A DNA stretch of 64,000 nt from Aporrectodea caliginosa (GCA_020284085.1 JACEVL010005024.1:682001-746000); one strand, 5' to 3'; counted from the first letter of the stretch, positions 19,830-31,079 are shown. Made by a program: numbers and translations. Notes: a model not told the origin generated them from the sequence alone.

Positions 19830-20044
19830 TAGTTATATTTAGTAACTTTTATTCCGCCATTGTCTAACACACAAGGCATTAGACACCGTTGGCATGCCAA
19901 AACCAAGCCATAATCAGGTCAATATCCAGAAGATCAGTCCATAAAACAGAGAAGCAGCGTATAGTGGATTAGCAATTTGAAGGAGTTAAGTTTTAAGTTG
20001 AGAAAAAAATAACACGAGCATCTGAGCTTAACTGGTTACTTGCA
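19830..20044 (-). mobile_element. LINE 3' end, continuation of the copy at 23519-24290
   Basis: On the minus strand the reading frame continues from the other side of the hAT element: LPMAASNQLSSDARV and a stop shortly after, followed by a 3' UTR with AATAAA (near 19850) and an AT-rich end. The hAT element at 20053-23510 splits it at an 8-bp target duplication. Confidence 0.6.
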
Positions 20045-20269
20045 GCCATAGGCAGTGATGTAGTCGAGTCCACCTAAGCCGAGTCCGAGTCGAGTCCGAG
20101 TCCAGAGTTGCTCGAGTCCGAGTCGAGTCCGAGTCCAGAGTTGCTCGAGTCCGAGTCACAAAAGATCGAGTCCGAGTCCAAGTCCTTCAACACCAAAATT
20201 CACTGAAACATGCAATTTAATGGCACAAAAAATAACAGCACAATTAGGCCTAAATGTTTGCTGAAAGAA

Positions 20270-20415
20270 TTAATGTAATTTGTCCAAATGGCATTTCAAA
20301 AACACTAAATTCGACAAAGTTTTGTTTGACAATCTGGAACGACGAGGACGCATAAAAATTCCCCCACTGCTGAACACACGTTCAACAGGTGCACTCGTGG
20401 CGGGAAACCCTAAAA
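20270..20415 (-). pseudogene. hAT transposase C-terminal exon
   Basis: After an acceptor (CTTACAG at about 20421-20416), the minus strand reads LGFPATSAPVERVFSSGG and then RRSRLSNKTLSNLVFLKCHL to a stop at 20272-20270. PATSAPVERVFS is the conserved core of the hAT dimerisation domain. The catalytic DDE and zinc-finger exons are not found in the rest of the element, so the gene is truncated. Confidence 0.85.
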
Positions 20416-20640
20416 CTGTAAGTGCACCAATGATTAATCAACGTCATTGATAAAATATAATTTGGCATTTCCACGATGACAGTAAAAAGTACAAGTACAA
20501 TTAACTCACTGTGCTGTATGCATTCGTTGCAGATGCCTTGTGAAGTTGGACTTTAATTGTGACATACTTTCCAATGATGACTGCAATTTGCTTTATGCTG
20601 CTTAGAACCGGTTTTCGGATGGTTGAAAATAACGTAGTCT

Positions 20641-21043
20641 TTATTGTATTGTATTGTATTGTATTTGAACACTTGTTATAGCGCCTCTATCAGATTTCTC
20701 TATTCAGAGGCGCTCCCGACTACTGCTGTAGTCAGAGTTTCACGCCGAAGCGCATGAGCAATTGCGAGTGAAGGACTTGCCCAGGGTCCCTACGCGACGG
20801 CTTTGAGGTGGATTCGAACCCGCAACCCTCCAGCTGCAAGGCACCGAACATACCCCTATACCACCGCGCCCCAGTATATTGTGTTGTGTTGTGTGTTGTA
20901 TTGTACTCCACGTTTATAATGCGACCGAGCCACCCGCAGTAAAGATCCGAGAAATTAATCTCTGATAAACCGACCCGACCGGGAAGCGAACCCGGGGCGC
21001 CGGCGCGGAGAGCGGGCACCAACCCACTCGGCCACTCAGGATC
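20641..21043 (-). mobile_element. Dimeric tRNA-derived SINE, copy 1
   Basis: On the minus strand a first unit starts GATCCTGAGTGGCCGAG (A box) with B box GGGTTCGCTTCC and ends in an ACAAT-type tail. It is followed directly by a second unit starting GGGGCGCGGTGGTATAGGGG with B box GGGTTCGAATCC, a body, and another (ACAAT)n tail. A likely 6-bp target duplication CTTTAT lies at 20639-20644 and 21045-21050. The whole dimer, not just one half, therefore moved as a unit. Confidence 0.85.
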
Positions 21044-21649
21044 CCTTTATAGGCATATGCCACAACTTTTGGTTTCGAGACTTCAGCCATAATTTCACTT
21101 ACAAGACTAACTGAAGAATTGATTTCTAAACTGAGATTAGACTAACGGCTCCTAAGTTTAGTGCGCAGAAGGCTGCGATATCGCCAGATGTCGTATTTAT
21201 AATTGTCTATATCGCTTAATGAGTTAATGTACGAGTGCCATTCGGCAGCCCAGTTGCGCTGACTGTATTCCGCCAGGCCAGCAGCAAGCGCTAGAAACGA
21301 GTCGCACACCCCTTCGCAGGCGTTTGGCTGTTTTAACGGGTCGAGTCTGTCTTGCCATTACTTAGGTTCTCGCGGTCAAGAGGACTGATGTTTGTCTGGA
21401 ATTCCCATCAGCTGCAAACTCAAGTATTTCTGCAGCACCAAAAGGGTCAGAGGCCTAATCCGACATCACTTCGCACTAGATTCCATGACGAACGAACTGT
21501 TGGCGCAGAGCGCATTTGATGTCGGCTACATGCTTGGATTGGAAACCGATCAAAGAATCCCGACATGTATTCGACCGTTATCAGCGTGTGTTCGGAGACA
21601 GCCCAGACAGGACGACAAATTATGAAGACAGGCTAGACAGCTGTGATAT

Positions 21650-21685
<36 letters not shown>

Positions 21686-22052
21686 TCAGAGTGTGAACTT
21701 TCAGGGTGGGAGGAATCATGGCGCTGGAAACCTCATCTCTGTGCCTGAGTGAAAGCTACCACATGTAAAGTTGGGTGTCGAAAGATAGATTATGGTCCAC
21801 AGTAAATTCAAAGGGCGAGGAATTTTGAAGTGACATTAGCAATATATTATCTTGCGGAGCGTCGTCGGATATAGAAATTAGAGACGGGCAGCAAATTCCT
21901 AATAGGGGGCCTACAGCAGTGATCATATTATGTGTGTGTGTGCGTGTGTGTGTGTGTGTGTGAGTGAGACAGACAGACAGAGACAGAAATAGCGACAGAG
22001 AGAGTGTATGTATATATATATATATATATAATATATAATTATATATAGGCCT
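21650..22052. repeat. (TA)n, (GT)n and second (TA)n microsatellites
   Basis: TA-rich runs at about 21654-21685 and 22012-22045, and a GT run with a GAGTGAGACAGACAGAC extension at 21932-21980. Simple sequence inside the hAT element. Confidence 0.85.
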
Positions 22053-22504
22053 ACATGTAGATAGATTTACGTAAATGCATAGTATTCCGTGTGTGGGCTT
22101 TTCAGAGTTTTCAGTTAATCTGATGGAGACCCCATTCGAGTGTAATACAGATCTCAGGATTATAAGTAAATTTTAGATAGATCTAAATAAAATTGATAAA
22201 TAAAGCTGTCGTTTTAAGTCACCAGCTGCAAAGTGTGATGGCAAGTAGGCTACAAGTTCACACTAGGCCTACTCTCACTTCTGAGACTGCATTTTATATT
22301 TATAAACAAATTAAGCAATTTGCCATAACCTAAACACCACGGTATGTGCATCAGAAAATTTATAAACAGCATTATATCTATAGATGCCTTATCATGCCTA
22401 AGTTCCTGTAAATTTATTTTCTTCTACGCAAAAAAATCATTTTGAACGCAGTATATAGCCTACTTGTAATCGCAAATGTAATCCTAATTTAAGCCTATAG
22501 ATTT

Positions 22505-22600
22505 CTTTAGCGACCAAAAAAGCTACGTCACGGGAACCAGCTTATTCACAGGCGCTCAGTCAAAATAAAATACATAAACAACATCGATAGGCAGAGGATC
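22505..22600 (-). repeat. Retroposon 3' tail family (also at 32365 and 51565)
   Basis: On the plus strand GGGAACCAGCTTATTCACAG then GCGCTCAG, an A-rich part and TCGATAGGCAGAGG. The block at 32390-32480 shares GAGAACCAGCTTATTCACAG, GGCGCTCAAT and TCGATAGGCAG. A reversed match is at 51565-51620. Confidence 0.65.
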
Positions 22601-22752
22601 AAAATCCACCAGTGGTGGTACAAAATGACAAAAATATTGTTCTACAATAGGTCTATATCGGAATTAATGTATAATTTTATCCGCCTTCGGTCTGCACTTG
22701 GTTGAGGTTGGCTGACACAACTTTTAAACACTTTACGGACCATTGGAGAGCA

Positions 22753-22756
<4 letters not shown>

Positions 22757-22796
<40 letters not shown>
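22757..22796. repeat. (ACAG)n microsatellite
   Basis: About nine perfect ACAG units, followed by a wider purine-rich GACAGAGGCAG region to about 22880. Confidence 0.95.
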
Positions 22797-23518
22797 CAAA
22801 CAGATAGAGAGCGTGTGTGTGCGTGCCTATGTGTGTGAGAAAGAGAGACAGAGGCAGAGACAGACAGAGGCAGAGGGAGACCTGTATACAGTGTATAGTG
22901 TATACTGCGCACAACAGACTTAAGTTCATCATTCGGCTCAATATTTGGTTGTTTTGTAGCCTACATAGGCGCGCTCTTCCGAAGGGGAATTTTCCCTCCC
23001 ACTTTTCAAAACTGATTTACGACCCTGTCACTGTCAGCTGGTCATGGCCCCGATGAATGAATAATTATGTCGATACCGACTTTATCCCACGTGGGGGTGG
23101 GACCGGGCGGGGCAGTAGGCCTATACCGGCTCATTCTGGGTTTCCTTCTGATAGATGTCGCAACGCGATACCAGTTCTTTAACGGCGGCGGTGATGCCCG
23201 GGTTATACAGTCTCTTGATCGCGTCTGATACACCCATTAGCTCAACTTATGGCCAGCTCGTTAATAATCTAACGCTCTCTTTAGTGTAGGAAACCTATTT
23301 TGAACGCGTAGGTAAGCAAGTATAAAAGTCATATTTTATCGCAAAATTGCAAAATTGTGACTCGGAAACCGAGTCACCGAGTCAAATTCGAGTCCAGGAC
23401 CTTCGAGTCCGAGTCCAAGTCCGAGTCATGACCATCCGAGTCCGAGTCCACAAAAAATCGGTCTCGAGTCGGACTCGAGTCCTTTGCCGGACTCGAGTAC
23501 TGCATCACTGGCCATAGG

Positions 23519-24290
23519 GAGAGAATTCCAGAAAATATAGGTCCAGCAACTGAAAAAGCTCATTCACCAAGAATAGTTCTTCATTTAATTATGACCAGAC
23601 AAAGACAATCAGATGACCTCTTTGAATAATGATTAGTCTTGGGGATAAGAACTGATTTAAGTATTATGGCTGGCCAGGGTTCACAGTTTTATAAACTATG
23701 AGCCCCAGTTTGAAACTAATTCTTTGCTGAACCAGAGGCAAATGAAAAGATTGAGTTATATGTTCATATTTGGAGGTTTTAGTATATGGCTCTAGCTAAA
23801 GGGTTCTAGGACAATTCGGCACAGACAATGAGGAGAGGATTTAACATTTTTATTCAAAGTTCAATTGCAATGAAAGGTAATCATGTTTCAACTGGTAATC
23901 TAAGACGTATAAATTTAAATTTTAAGTTCACAGGATCTGGAAGATCAGAGAACGATTGTTTGGTGTGACTTCTATTTAAATTTTAAGTTCACAGGATCTC
24001 CTATTTGAGCCAAATTGTCCGGCTCCGAATTGCCCGGTTACCAGCCAAAGATTTCTGAACTGCAGCTTCCGCATGTTTGACTTATTGATACCAGTTAGAA
24101 GCGAGTTACCATAATCTAGGCGACTGGAAACCGATGCATTTGCCAGAGGTTTCCTTGTAGATATGGGCACATAATGCCTATTTCTGTGTATGTCACAAAT
24201 GAACATATATGACGACTTACAAACACTGTTTAAATGGCCATTGAGAGACATGGTAGAATTGAAAACAACACCTAGACTCGCTTAATCTGC
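23519..24290 (-). mobile_element. CR1/L2-like LINE fragment, 5'-truncated
   Basis: Minus-strand coding remnants read LGVVFNSTMSLNGHLNSVCK (24285-24226 region), then RKPLANASVSSRLDYGNSLL, and near the hAT insertion FSVAG with WNSLPMA in neighbouring frames. These are the conserved C-terminal blocks of CR1-like proteins (SRLDYCNSLL, FSVAGP..WNSLP). The frame is broken by indels. It continues at 20044-19830 on the far side of the hAT element. Confidence 0.8.
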
Positions 24291-24528
24291 CTCTTCCTCA
24301 AACACTGAATCGGACTCACTCAAGTGTCCAGTTTTGTAGACTGCTGACATCAACATTGAAGACAACTACAAAAAAATTGTCTCAGAGAAACAGAATTGAT
24401 TGAAGTGCATATGAAAAAGTGATTAGTGTACATAACTTGGCATGATCTGATTTTTGTAAATATTATCACATGTTTTCAGCAGATTGTCATTTATAACACT
24501 GCTTAAATAGCTCTCTTTTAAATTTCAG
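24291..24528 (+). other. Upstream region and intron of the ASB-type gene
   Basis: Ends in a pyrimidine-rich run and acceptor, CTCTCTTTTAAATTTCAG (AG at 24527-24528), 11 bases before the start codon. The gene therefore has at least one non-coding 5' exon upstream, which I cannot locate. Confidence 0.5.
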
Positions 24529-24539
24529 GTTAGAGAAAG

Positions 24540-25502
24540 ATGGCCTTGGTAAGAAATGTTGATAATGTGTCGTTGATGGCGGTTGGTGTGGAAGCCATTC
24601 AAAGCAGCGATTTACTGGTGCTACAGGAATGTGTTGACCAGTTGGGAACAGATGACCTTTGGTCTTCGACTTCTGCTATGAGTCTTCTGGAGCATGCAGT
24701 CGAGGAGAAGTCCATCGCAAGTGTCAGTCTCCTCATTTCCCAAGCATCCCTTTGTCCAGCAAGCAAGTCTGCCATCAAACGAGCCTTCCTGCTTGCCATG
24801 AGAATGAACCTTACAGATGTCATCCGATTGTTTCTTGAGAGAGCGCTAGATGGCCAGTTGGAAATGACTCTTCTTGATGTATTCCTTCATGCAGTCTACA
24901 AAGAACAAGAAGACATCGCAGTACGAGTCATCAGAAAACTGGAATTTGATGTAAACAGCGAAGAACATTGGGATGGTGACCACCCTCTGTCGATCGTTGT
25001 CTACAAACGTTGCTTGCATCTTGTGAAGCAGCTCGTTGATAATGGAGCTGTCATTGATGCACCAAATAACAAAGGTGAGACCGCCCTTGTGACAGCCTGT
25101 GCCACCCAGTTCCTAGACTGCTGTCAGCTGCTTTTGATACATGGTGCAAATCCCAGTCATCACTCTCTTCTGTGCCTGTCTCCACTTCGTGCATGCCACG
25201 CGTTCTCCAAGGATCACGTGCAGCGTGAGAGCATTATTAATCTCCTACTTCATGCAGGGCTCAACGTAAACAAAGAAAAGTGGATCCAGATGTTGGACAC
25301 CCATGAGGAAGTCAATGAGTCAGGTTTCTATGAGTCCCTGAAAGCGTATGGTAGGAATCCTCGCTCTCTAAAATTACTTAGCTTTGTCGTAATCAGGACT
25401 CACATGACACGAATTCACCATGGCGTCAGCATTTTGCGCTTTCTCTACATGCTTCCTTTGCCTTTGTTGCTGAAGAATTATCTTACGATGTTTGCCGAAT
25501 GA
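24540..25502 (+). CDS. Ankyrin-repeat and SOCS-box (ASB-type) protein
   Basis: 320 codons in one exon. Ankyrin-like helices fill residues about 45-235, clearest at 148-215, where HPLSIVVYKRCLHLVKQLVD, NGAVIDAPNNKGETAL and LLLIHGANPS follow the ankyrin pattern. The C-terminus has the SOCS-box pattern: NPRSLKLLSFVVIRTHM, then MLPLPLLLKNYL (residues about 275-316), with the Pro-Arg-Ser-Leu start and LPLP element expected. Members of this family recruit substrates to Elongin B/C-Cullin 5 ubiquitin ligases. Length is normal for the family. The ATG follows a splice acceptor by 11 bases, so the exon is probably preceded by an untranslated exon. I cannot say which ASB paralogue it is. Confidence 0.85.
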   Translation: MALVRNVDNVSLMAVGVEAIQSSDLLVLQECVDQLGTDDLWSSTSAMSLLEHAVEEKSIASVSLLISQASLCPASKSAIKRAFLLAMRMNLTDVIRLFLERALDGQLEMTLLDVFLHAVYKEQEDIAVRVIRKLEFDVNSEEHWDGDHPLSIVVYKRCLHLVKQLVDNGAVIDAPNNKGETALVTACATQFLDCCQLLLIHGANPSHHSLLCLSPLRACHAFSKDHVQRESIINLLLHAGLNVNKEKWIQMLDTHEEVNESGFYESLKAYGRNPRSLKLLSFVVIRTHMTRIHHGVSILRFLYMLPLPLLLKNYLTMFAE

Positions 25503-26294
25503 GTTGTTTTATCAATTCTTTCACCCAGCTATAAGGCATGCCTATCAAGTGAATTCTATTTTAATGTTTTGCCAATCAGGTATGCTTAAACAAACACCAG
25601 ACCTTTTTAGCAAATGTATCCAGAGAACCAGTAAAAGTAAGTGCCATGATGAAAACTTGAGATTGGTATCTTGAAGCAATATGTCTGTAATGGATGGAAA
25701 CCTGTTCCAGTCCATTTCATATTGTAGAAAATGTCTCCAGGACCGGTGAATGAGTTAATGTGTTTTTAAATTCATAAATATCTGTACATATGAGAATATC
25801 CTCTTTCAGCGTAAAGCTGTAAAATTTGGGGAAGCAGTCGTATTCAGTGTGGCTCGTAATTCTGGATGGGCTACAGTCATCCCCGTCCTATCAGTGATCA
25901 ATGATAAGTCTCCCCTCTTGTAATTTTTCTCAGTTATAGCACACTAGGTGTCATGGCTTGATCTCTACAGATGTTGACTGAACACTGAAACTGACCCAAA
26001 AACATTGCTTTTGCTGATTTGATTTAAATACCGGATATATGCCAGCAAAGAAACTTGTCTCTCTGCCACAGCTTCTGTTTGAGGCTGAGAAATTTGAGGA
26101 ATTATATATTTTTTCATCTTCAAATCCATGGCTGTTTCAAGACACCAAATATTATAATCGCTTTACTGTACTCTCAGGTTTCAACCCTTTCAAAATGTTT
26201 TTAAGATTAGCGAGGTGTGCCAGCTGAAGTTGTATAATCACAGTTCTGTGCATCAGTGTTTGATCCAGACAGACCATTTCCCTATTGTTAAAAT
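25503..26294 (+). other. 3' flank, probably 3' UTR of the ASB-type gene
   Basis: AT-rich, without repeats or frames of note; short frames at 25492-25674 and 26039-26227 look incidental. No AATAAA close to the stop codon was seen, so the transcript end is unknown. Confidence 0.35.
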
Positions 26295-26302
26295 CTTGTG
26301 TA

Positions 26303-26440
26303 CAGTGTTTCCGTTAACACCCAAATGGCCGTTTTTACGAAATTTTTCCGTGTGATAGCCGAAAGCAATGAACTACGTCCAAAAAAATTCCAGGTCAAGG
26401 CGTAAATATGTCCTCTTTTTCGACTCTAACGGAAACACTG
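26303..26440. mobile_element. hAT MITE, 138 bp
   Basis: Perfect 14-bp inverted ends CAGTGTTTCCGTTA / TAACGGAAACACTG and a perfect 8-bp target duplication CTTGTGTA (26295-26302 and 26441-26448). No coding capacity. Confidence 0.93.
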
Positions 26441-26448
26441 CTTGTGTA

Positions 26449-27394
26449 TATTGTTATAATGAACTGATCTGTTTTTTGGTTAAATTTTATGGGTTTGAAA
26501 TATGACATCCAACTTCAGTGACGCAAAACATATCAGATAACTTCACTGTTTGGTTTCTCGCAATTATGTCTTTTAAGATCTGGCAAACATCAATTCAGCA
26601 TGCTTTAAGAAATGTTGCAACTGTCATTTTAGTTATTGCTTTTTCTGAATCGCTGTTTCAGGTTTAACACTGTGCTATGTTAATGCTTGATGCAATATGC
26701 AAACTATCTTTCAATTAACAAATTTTTATCATGAGAACCTGTATTTGTTTCTCACGTTGTTGCTCTAAATTACTTGTAATAATTCTTTTTGCAATTAATA
26801 TTGTGATTTCAAGCAGTTATTCGAGTGACATTGTTAATAGCAGACGTTTTTACTGCAACAAACTTGTTATTATATGCGTGATTTTCGTCCTGTTGCCTTA
26901 GACTGTTTTTAGCTATGTTAGCAAACCAGTAATATGGTCGTCATCGTCGATTCCCTTTCACTGTTCTGCCTGTGATTCTGATTCTATGTGAAGCAGACGA
27001 CATTCCTTGAAACGTCTAGTTGTTCAGTTGCTGTTGTGTCAATGGATCAGTCAAATTTTTTCTAACCTAAAAGGCAGGAGTCTCAAAAGGTTGAATTTAA
27101 ATGATGGTAAACAAACCTATCATCACTTGTATTATACCTCCCAAACCAGGTACTTTCCACTGTTTCCAGAAGCAGGTTTTGTGAAATTACTAAGGCTCAG
27201 TAAAGAGATCTTCATGTCTTACTGGAGCATTTTTACCATTTTTGGCTTGCCTTCTTCATTCTACAATCTTTTACCATTACCTGAACAATGGAAATCTGCC
27301 CTTAACCATTTCTTTTAACTGTGGCACTTCATGTCTTTGTTAGTTGTTAATTAACTTTAGTAAAATTGTAAATTAGTAAAATTTGCCGATATCT
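26449..27394. other. Unassigned AT-rich DNA
   Basis: No repeat recognised. A 103-codon plus-strand frame (27007-27318) has no family likeness and is flanked by AT-rich sequence. It could be part of the long 3' region of the ASB-type gene. Confidence 0.35.
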
Positions 27395-27575
27395 AATGCA
27401 ATAGGCATCAAGCAATGGCACACCAAAACCAGCAATCAAAAGAGCTGGTTCATTGAGAACAGTTCTGATTTTAGTTATAACTAGAGGAAGACAATCAGTC
27501 TGAATAATGAGTCTGGGGAATAAGGACTCATTTTAAATACTTTGGTTAGCCAGCATTCAATGTTTCTGGATTTCT
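27395..27575 (-). mobile_element. LINE fragment, same family as 23519-24290
   Basis: Shares with 23525-23720 the strings AAGAGCTGGTTCATTGAGAA / AAAGCTCATTCACCAAGAAT, GACAATCAG, TGAATAATGA and TGGGGAATAAGGACT / TGGGGATAAGAACT. On the minus strand it spells broken CR1-like coding sequence. Confidence 0.65.
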
Positions 27576-28055
27576 GTCAGTAGTGTTGCTGCTTTTTATC
27601 CATCTAGTTTAACTTGAATCTGCTTGATTGATTGATTGAGCCACAGGCTAAAAAGTCAAATCTTACGACTAGTTCGATCACTTACAATCATTCAATGCGT
27701 GAAACTTGGCAGATAGACTGGCCCTCGCACACACTTCATTCTATCAAAATCAGCTCCCCCCAAAAGGCTAGCTTATAGAATCGGGGACTCAACTTTTCGA
27801 TACGCAGCGTTGCCATTGGCCAGCTGCCATTGGCTGCGGCATCATTAAACGGACGCTATGTTGTAAAATGAACGCGGACTATATATTTGTAGAGGTAACT
27901 GCTTCATAAGACGCATTATAGGATACTAGATGGATATAGTAAAAAACTTTGTTTTTACGGGCTGTATTTTATTAAAGTCTAGGTGACCTCTGCAATTGTG
28001 TCACCCATACAAATATTAATGGCCTCTATTCTGTCATCTGGATATCTAACTGTGG

Positions 28056-28092
28056 TAATCAGTCGCCAGGCGCAAGACCTGGCGACTGATTA
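28056..28092. other. Perfect 15-bp inverted repeat (hairpin)
   Basis: TAATCAGTCGCCAGG (28056-28070) and its exact complement (28078-28092) are separated by seven bases. No poly-U, gene end or TIR context was found. Function unknown. Confidence 0.8.
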
Positions 28093-28299
28093 ACCAAATC
28101 GATTCGCATTTCTGTGTGGCTCTGTGCGCATTAAACACGTTCTGAATAATAATCTGTGAAAACATTCTAAATATTAAAATTTTAAATGTTTTGTAATGAA
28201 GAATTATATATAAACTTTTCTTGAATTTTTTCCATAAATTTGTTATTCTGTAAAATTTATGATCAATGATATTTTTGTAACTGCTTTTATGTAAACATC

Positions 28300-28395
28300 T
28301 GTGATTATTGTTATTGCTGTTTGCTGCTGTTCATTATTATTATTATGTAAATGTACAGCGCAGTGCGTTTATCAGGCGCTTGATTAAAGAAAAGA

Positions 28396-28450
<55 letters not shown>
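28300..28450 (+). mobile_element. LINE-type 3' tail with (ATT)n
   Basis: AATGTACAGCGCAGTGCG, then CAGGCGCTTGATTAAAGAAA, then about 18 ATT units (28397-28450). It matches the reversed tail at 19066-19150. The upstream part has no recognisable coding sequence. Confidence 0.65.
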
Positions 28451-28559
28451 GATTAATCCAGTGGTTCCCAACCTTGTCAGAGCTGAAGCGACTAGCAGAC
28501 GACAGGCGGCCCGCAACTTTCTAATACTAGCGTCTAGCGGGCCACCAGTCACGTGTCAC

Positions 28560-29122
28560 TTGAGTGTAGAACATTGCTACTTTCATAGCTAACATGGCAG
28601 CCGTTATGGACAGATAATTTATGTCAGGCAAAAGTTTTTTAGTTTTAATGAGTTAGAAAATTGTGTGACGCTGTACGAACAAGTTTATAATTTCAGTAAT
28701 CTAACAATGCGTGACGCAAAGATGTTAGAATCTGCGAAAAGGTATGCGCCGAAGAAGGCTGCACATGCCAAGAATGAGCTCCAATATTATTCATTGCGAT
28801 TATGGGGTGCTAGATTGCTGAACTGTCGATTGAATGGTTTGAGGTTCAAATTCCGCCATTGCAGAAATGTTCCCTATACTCCATTACTTTTTATGGACTA
28901 TACCTCCCTTTGCTTTATATGCTTATGAGTAGTTACCTTGAAGGAGTGCTATATAAACTGTTTAATGAATTAATTACTCCTATGTAAGAAGTACACTGTT
29001 GGTTGGTAGATGAGAGGCGGGAGAAGACTGGCAATCCATTCTTAACGTAAAGAACGTCTTTAAAAAGGCTTCTGTTTCGAACCCTATATACCTACATGTA
29101 TATACCTCCCTTTGCTTTGTAT
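28560..29122. other. Unassigned DNA
   Basis: An 87-codon plus-strand frame (28665-28928) has no family likeness. The phrase TATACCTCCCTTTGCTTT occurs at both about 28900 and 29101, a small direct repeat either side of the MITE region. Confidence 0.35.
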
Positions 29123-29130
29123 GCACAATG

Positions 29131-29320
29131 CAGTGGCGTAACGAAGGGGGGGGGGCAGAGGGTGGCAGCCACCCCCGGGGGCAGCACCAGGGGCGCAAAA
29201 TTAGCTTTCAGTTGTATACTGTGCTATGACAACAACGATTAAAAGTCAACAAGAAAAGTTAAAGGGGGCGCAGTCATCAACCCTTGCCCCTGGGGGCTGA
29301 AACCCTTTGTTACGCCACTG
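29131..29320. mobile_element. hAT MITE, 190 bp
   Basis: Ends CAGTGGCGTAACGAAGGG and CCCTTTGTTACGCCACTG are inverted with one mismatch. Target duplications GCACAATG (29123-29130) and GCACAATA (29321-29328) differ at one base. The first 11 bases are nearly those of the element at 38073, so the two belong to related families. Confidence 0.9.
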
Positions 29321-29669
29321 GCACAATATAAACAATTGCTATGACACCAGAAATACTGTTTAACACTTAATCTTTATGGCAAATTCAGTGCAATGCAAGA
29401 GAAAACTTGAGAATAATTATTTTGGATTTTAAATGCATGACTGACCAATAAGTAGAAAGTAAATAACAGAAAACTCATAAAATACCAGTACAGTGCATCA
29501 ATATAGGTTACTAGATGTTTTACCATCCTAAGAAGGTAAAAATAACCAATGGAGAGATCAGCCCACCGGGTCACATGCCTGTGGGCCTCGTTGGACAGCA
29601 CAGCAAATTGACTATAATGCACTCCAACTTTCATTAAACGCAAATTTGAATATACGCAACATTTTAAAA

Positions 29670-29812
29670 GCAATTCTTAGCGTGATAGCAGTGCCACATG
29701 CTGAAACGAAATGTGTCAACAATGCGCGGACCGCATGTTGGACACCATGGTAATATAGTGCGATAGCAGTGCCACATACTGAAATGAAATGAGTCTAGTT
29801 CATAGCGTAAAT
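29670..29812 (+). repeat. Interspersed repeat, inverted copy at 63440-63605
   Basis: Contains GATAGCAGTGCCACAT twice (about 29684 and 29763), and ends GAAATGAGTCTAGTTCATAG. The reverse complement of 63440-63605 has the same two-unit arrangement, including CATGGCAATATGGTGCGATAG against CATGGTAATATAGTGCGATAG. Confidence 0.75.
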
Positions 29813-30178
29813 GTATAGGATTTTAGCAGCTGGCTCACGCTCCAACCTCTGCATCCACTCCATTGTGGAATTAGACTTCTAGAGCATTACCCTACACCAT
29901 GCACATTTCTTATCTTTTTCAGAGATGCAAAGTCAAATACATGTAATGCTAAATCACTCTAGCACAACTGAGAAGGGTGTACACTGAAGAACTAACTGAC
30001 ACTGTAGGGTCCAAAGAAAGACTGGGGGTTGAACCCCTCTAACCCCGACAATTCTCACTCTGGTGCTGGTTTTATGTTAAATTACAGTTTATGAGTATGT
30101 ACGTATATTCTTAATTGAATCCCCATTGCTAACCGCATTTTGGTGTAGCCTACATTATGAAGTAGGCCTATATAATCA

Positions 30179-30700
30179 CGTGTAAATCATCCTAATAATA
30201 AAGTTTTTCCGTGCCAGACTGTCTGCAACATGTTTACGCGGACGTAGACATGTAGGCCTACTACAGTTTTAAATGGGGGCAGTAGGTCATGTAGAACATG
30301 GCCTGGATCTGCATAAACAGCCCCGAAGAGGCGGGTGTCAGCACTCTGGCGTAGTTCTTCGAAACTTGGGTTGTTTTCAGGCAGGTATACAGCAGCCGAA
30401 CCAGTCACCGTAGGCGCGCATGTAGTCGTGTCCGCCCCTCCCGACTCACAAACCCCACCAGGCCGTAGAGGCATAGGCCCTACAACATCCTGGTAAGAGT
30501 AGTCGCACGGACAACAAAACGTCGTGGAGTGATGAACCTGATAACCCGTGGGCAGCCAGAACCCGGAGAGCATAAAGTGACTGCCTAGCCCTGCTACATT
30601 ATGCTGTCTACGTGATTGTGGAAGTCAAATTTTCTGTGAGGGATGACGTCCAGATGGCCCCAGAATGTTCATGCTTTCCAGTGGAAAGTTTCGACCATTT
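30179..30700 (-). mobile_element. CR1-like LINE fragment
   Basis: Minus strand, in changing frames: HVDSIM, then CSRARQSLYALRVLAAHGLS, then ASTAWWGFVSREGRTRL, then PSFEELRQSADTRLF with HVLHDLLPP, and LARKNFIIRMIYT to a stop. These are the consecutive C-terminal blocks of CR1-like proteins. Several frameshifts mark it as dead. Confidence 0.8.
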
Positions 30701-31069
30701 TCAGTGGCATTTTGTGCCCTGGATTTAAGCTGCACTGAAAAAATGTCGATAATTTGAGTGTGCTGTAGGAACCAACTATCACTCGTAGCTTACATGTAGT
30801 TTGAGTCGTGTTTGAGTTTGGGTGAGGGGTCTGGGGAGGGATGGTTCCCTCTCCCCCGGATTTGGAATTTCCACATGTAATGATGTATGCTGTCAAGTCT
30901 TGATCTGTGTCGGTGCACAATCATCTCCTGAAGCTTATGTTGGTTCAACTTCAGATTGCATTCGATGGCCCATGCTGAGATATGGTCTATCTCGGACGTA
31001 ATTGTACGACTATTTTCAGCGGTACCAGGAGGTAGATGTCGTCAGCATACTTTATTAGTCTATTGTGAG
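30701..31069. other. Unassigned DNA
   Basis: No gene or repeat family recognised. Confidence 0.35.
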
Positions 31070-31079
31070 CTTGGAGTGA

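Larger units (their letters stand above)
20053..23510. mobile_element. hAT transposon, 3458 bp, internally rearranged
   Basis: The left end CAGTGATGTAGTCGAGTCC pairs with the right end GGACTCGAGTACTGCATCACTG (one small indel). A perfect 8-bp target duplication GCCATAGG lies at 20045-20052 and 23511-23518. Both subterminal regions carry arrays of CGAGTCCGAGTC (20080-20180 and 23375-23500), typical transposase-binding repeats. The only transposase part left is the last exon on the minus strand (20415-20270). The interior also holds a dimeric SINE (20641-21043), (TA)n, (GT)n and (ACAG)n tracts and a retroposon tail (22505-22600). It is inserted in a LINE. Confidence 0.93.

Noticed and set aside
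21931..21990. CRISPR-like array from GT/GACAGA repeats
   Set aside because: Simple microsatellite without unique spacers, in a eukaryotic genome.
28460..28560. CAGTGGTTCCCAACC as a hAT terminal repeat
   Set aside because: It resembles hAT ends, but no inverted partner or 8-bp duplication was found.
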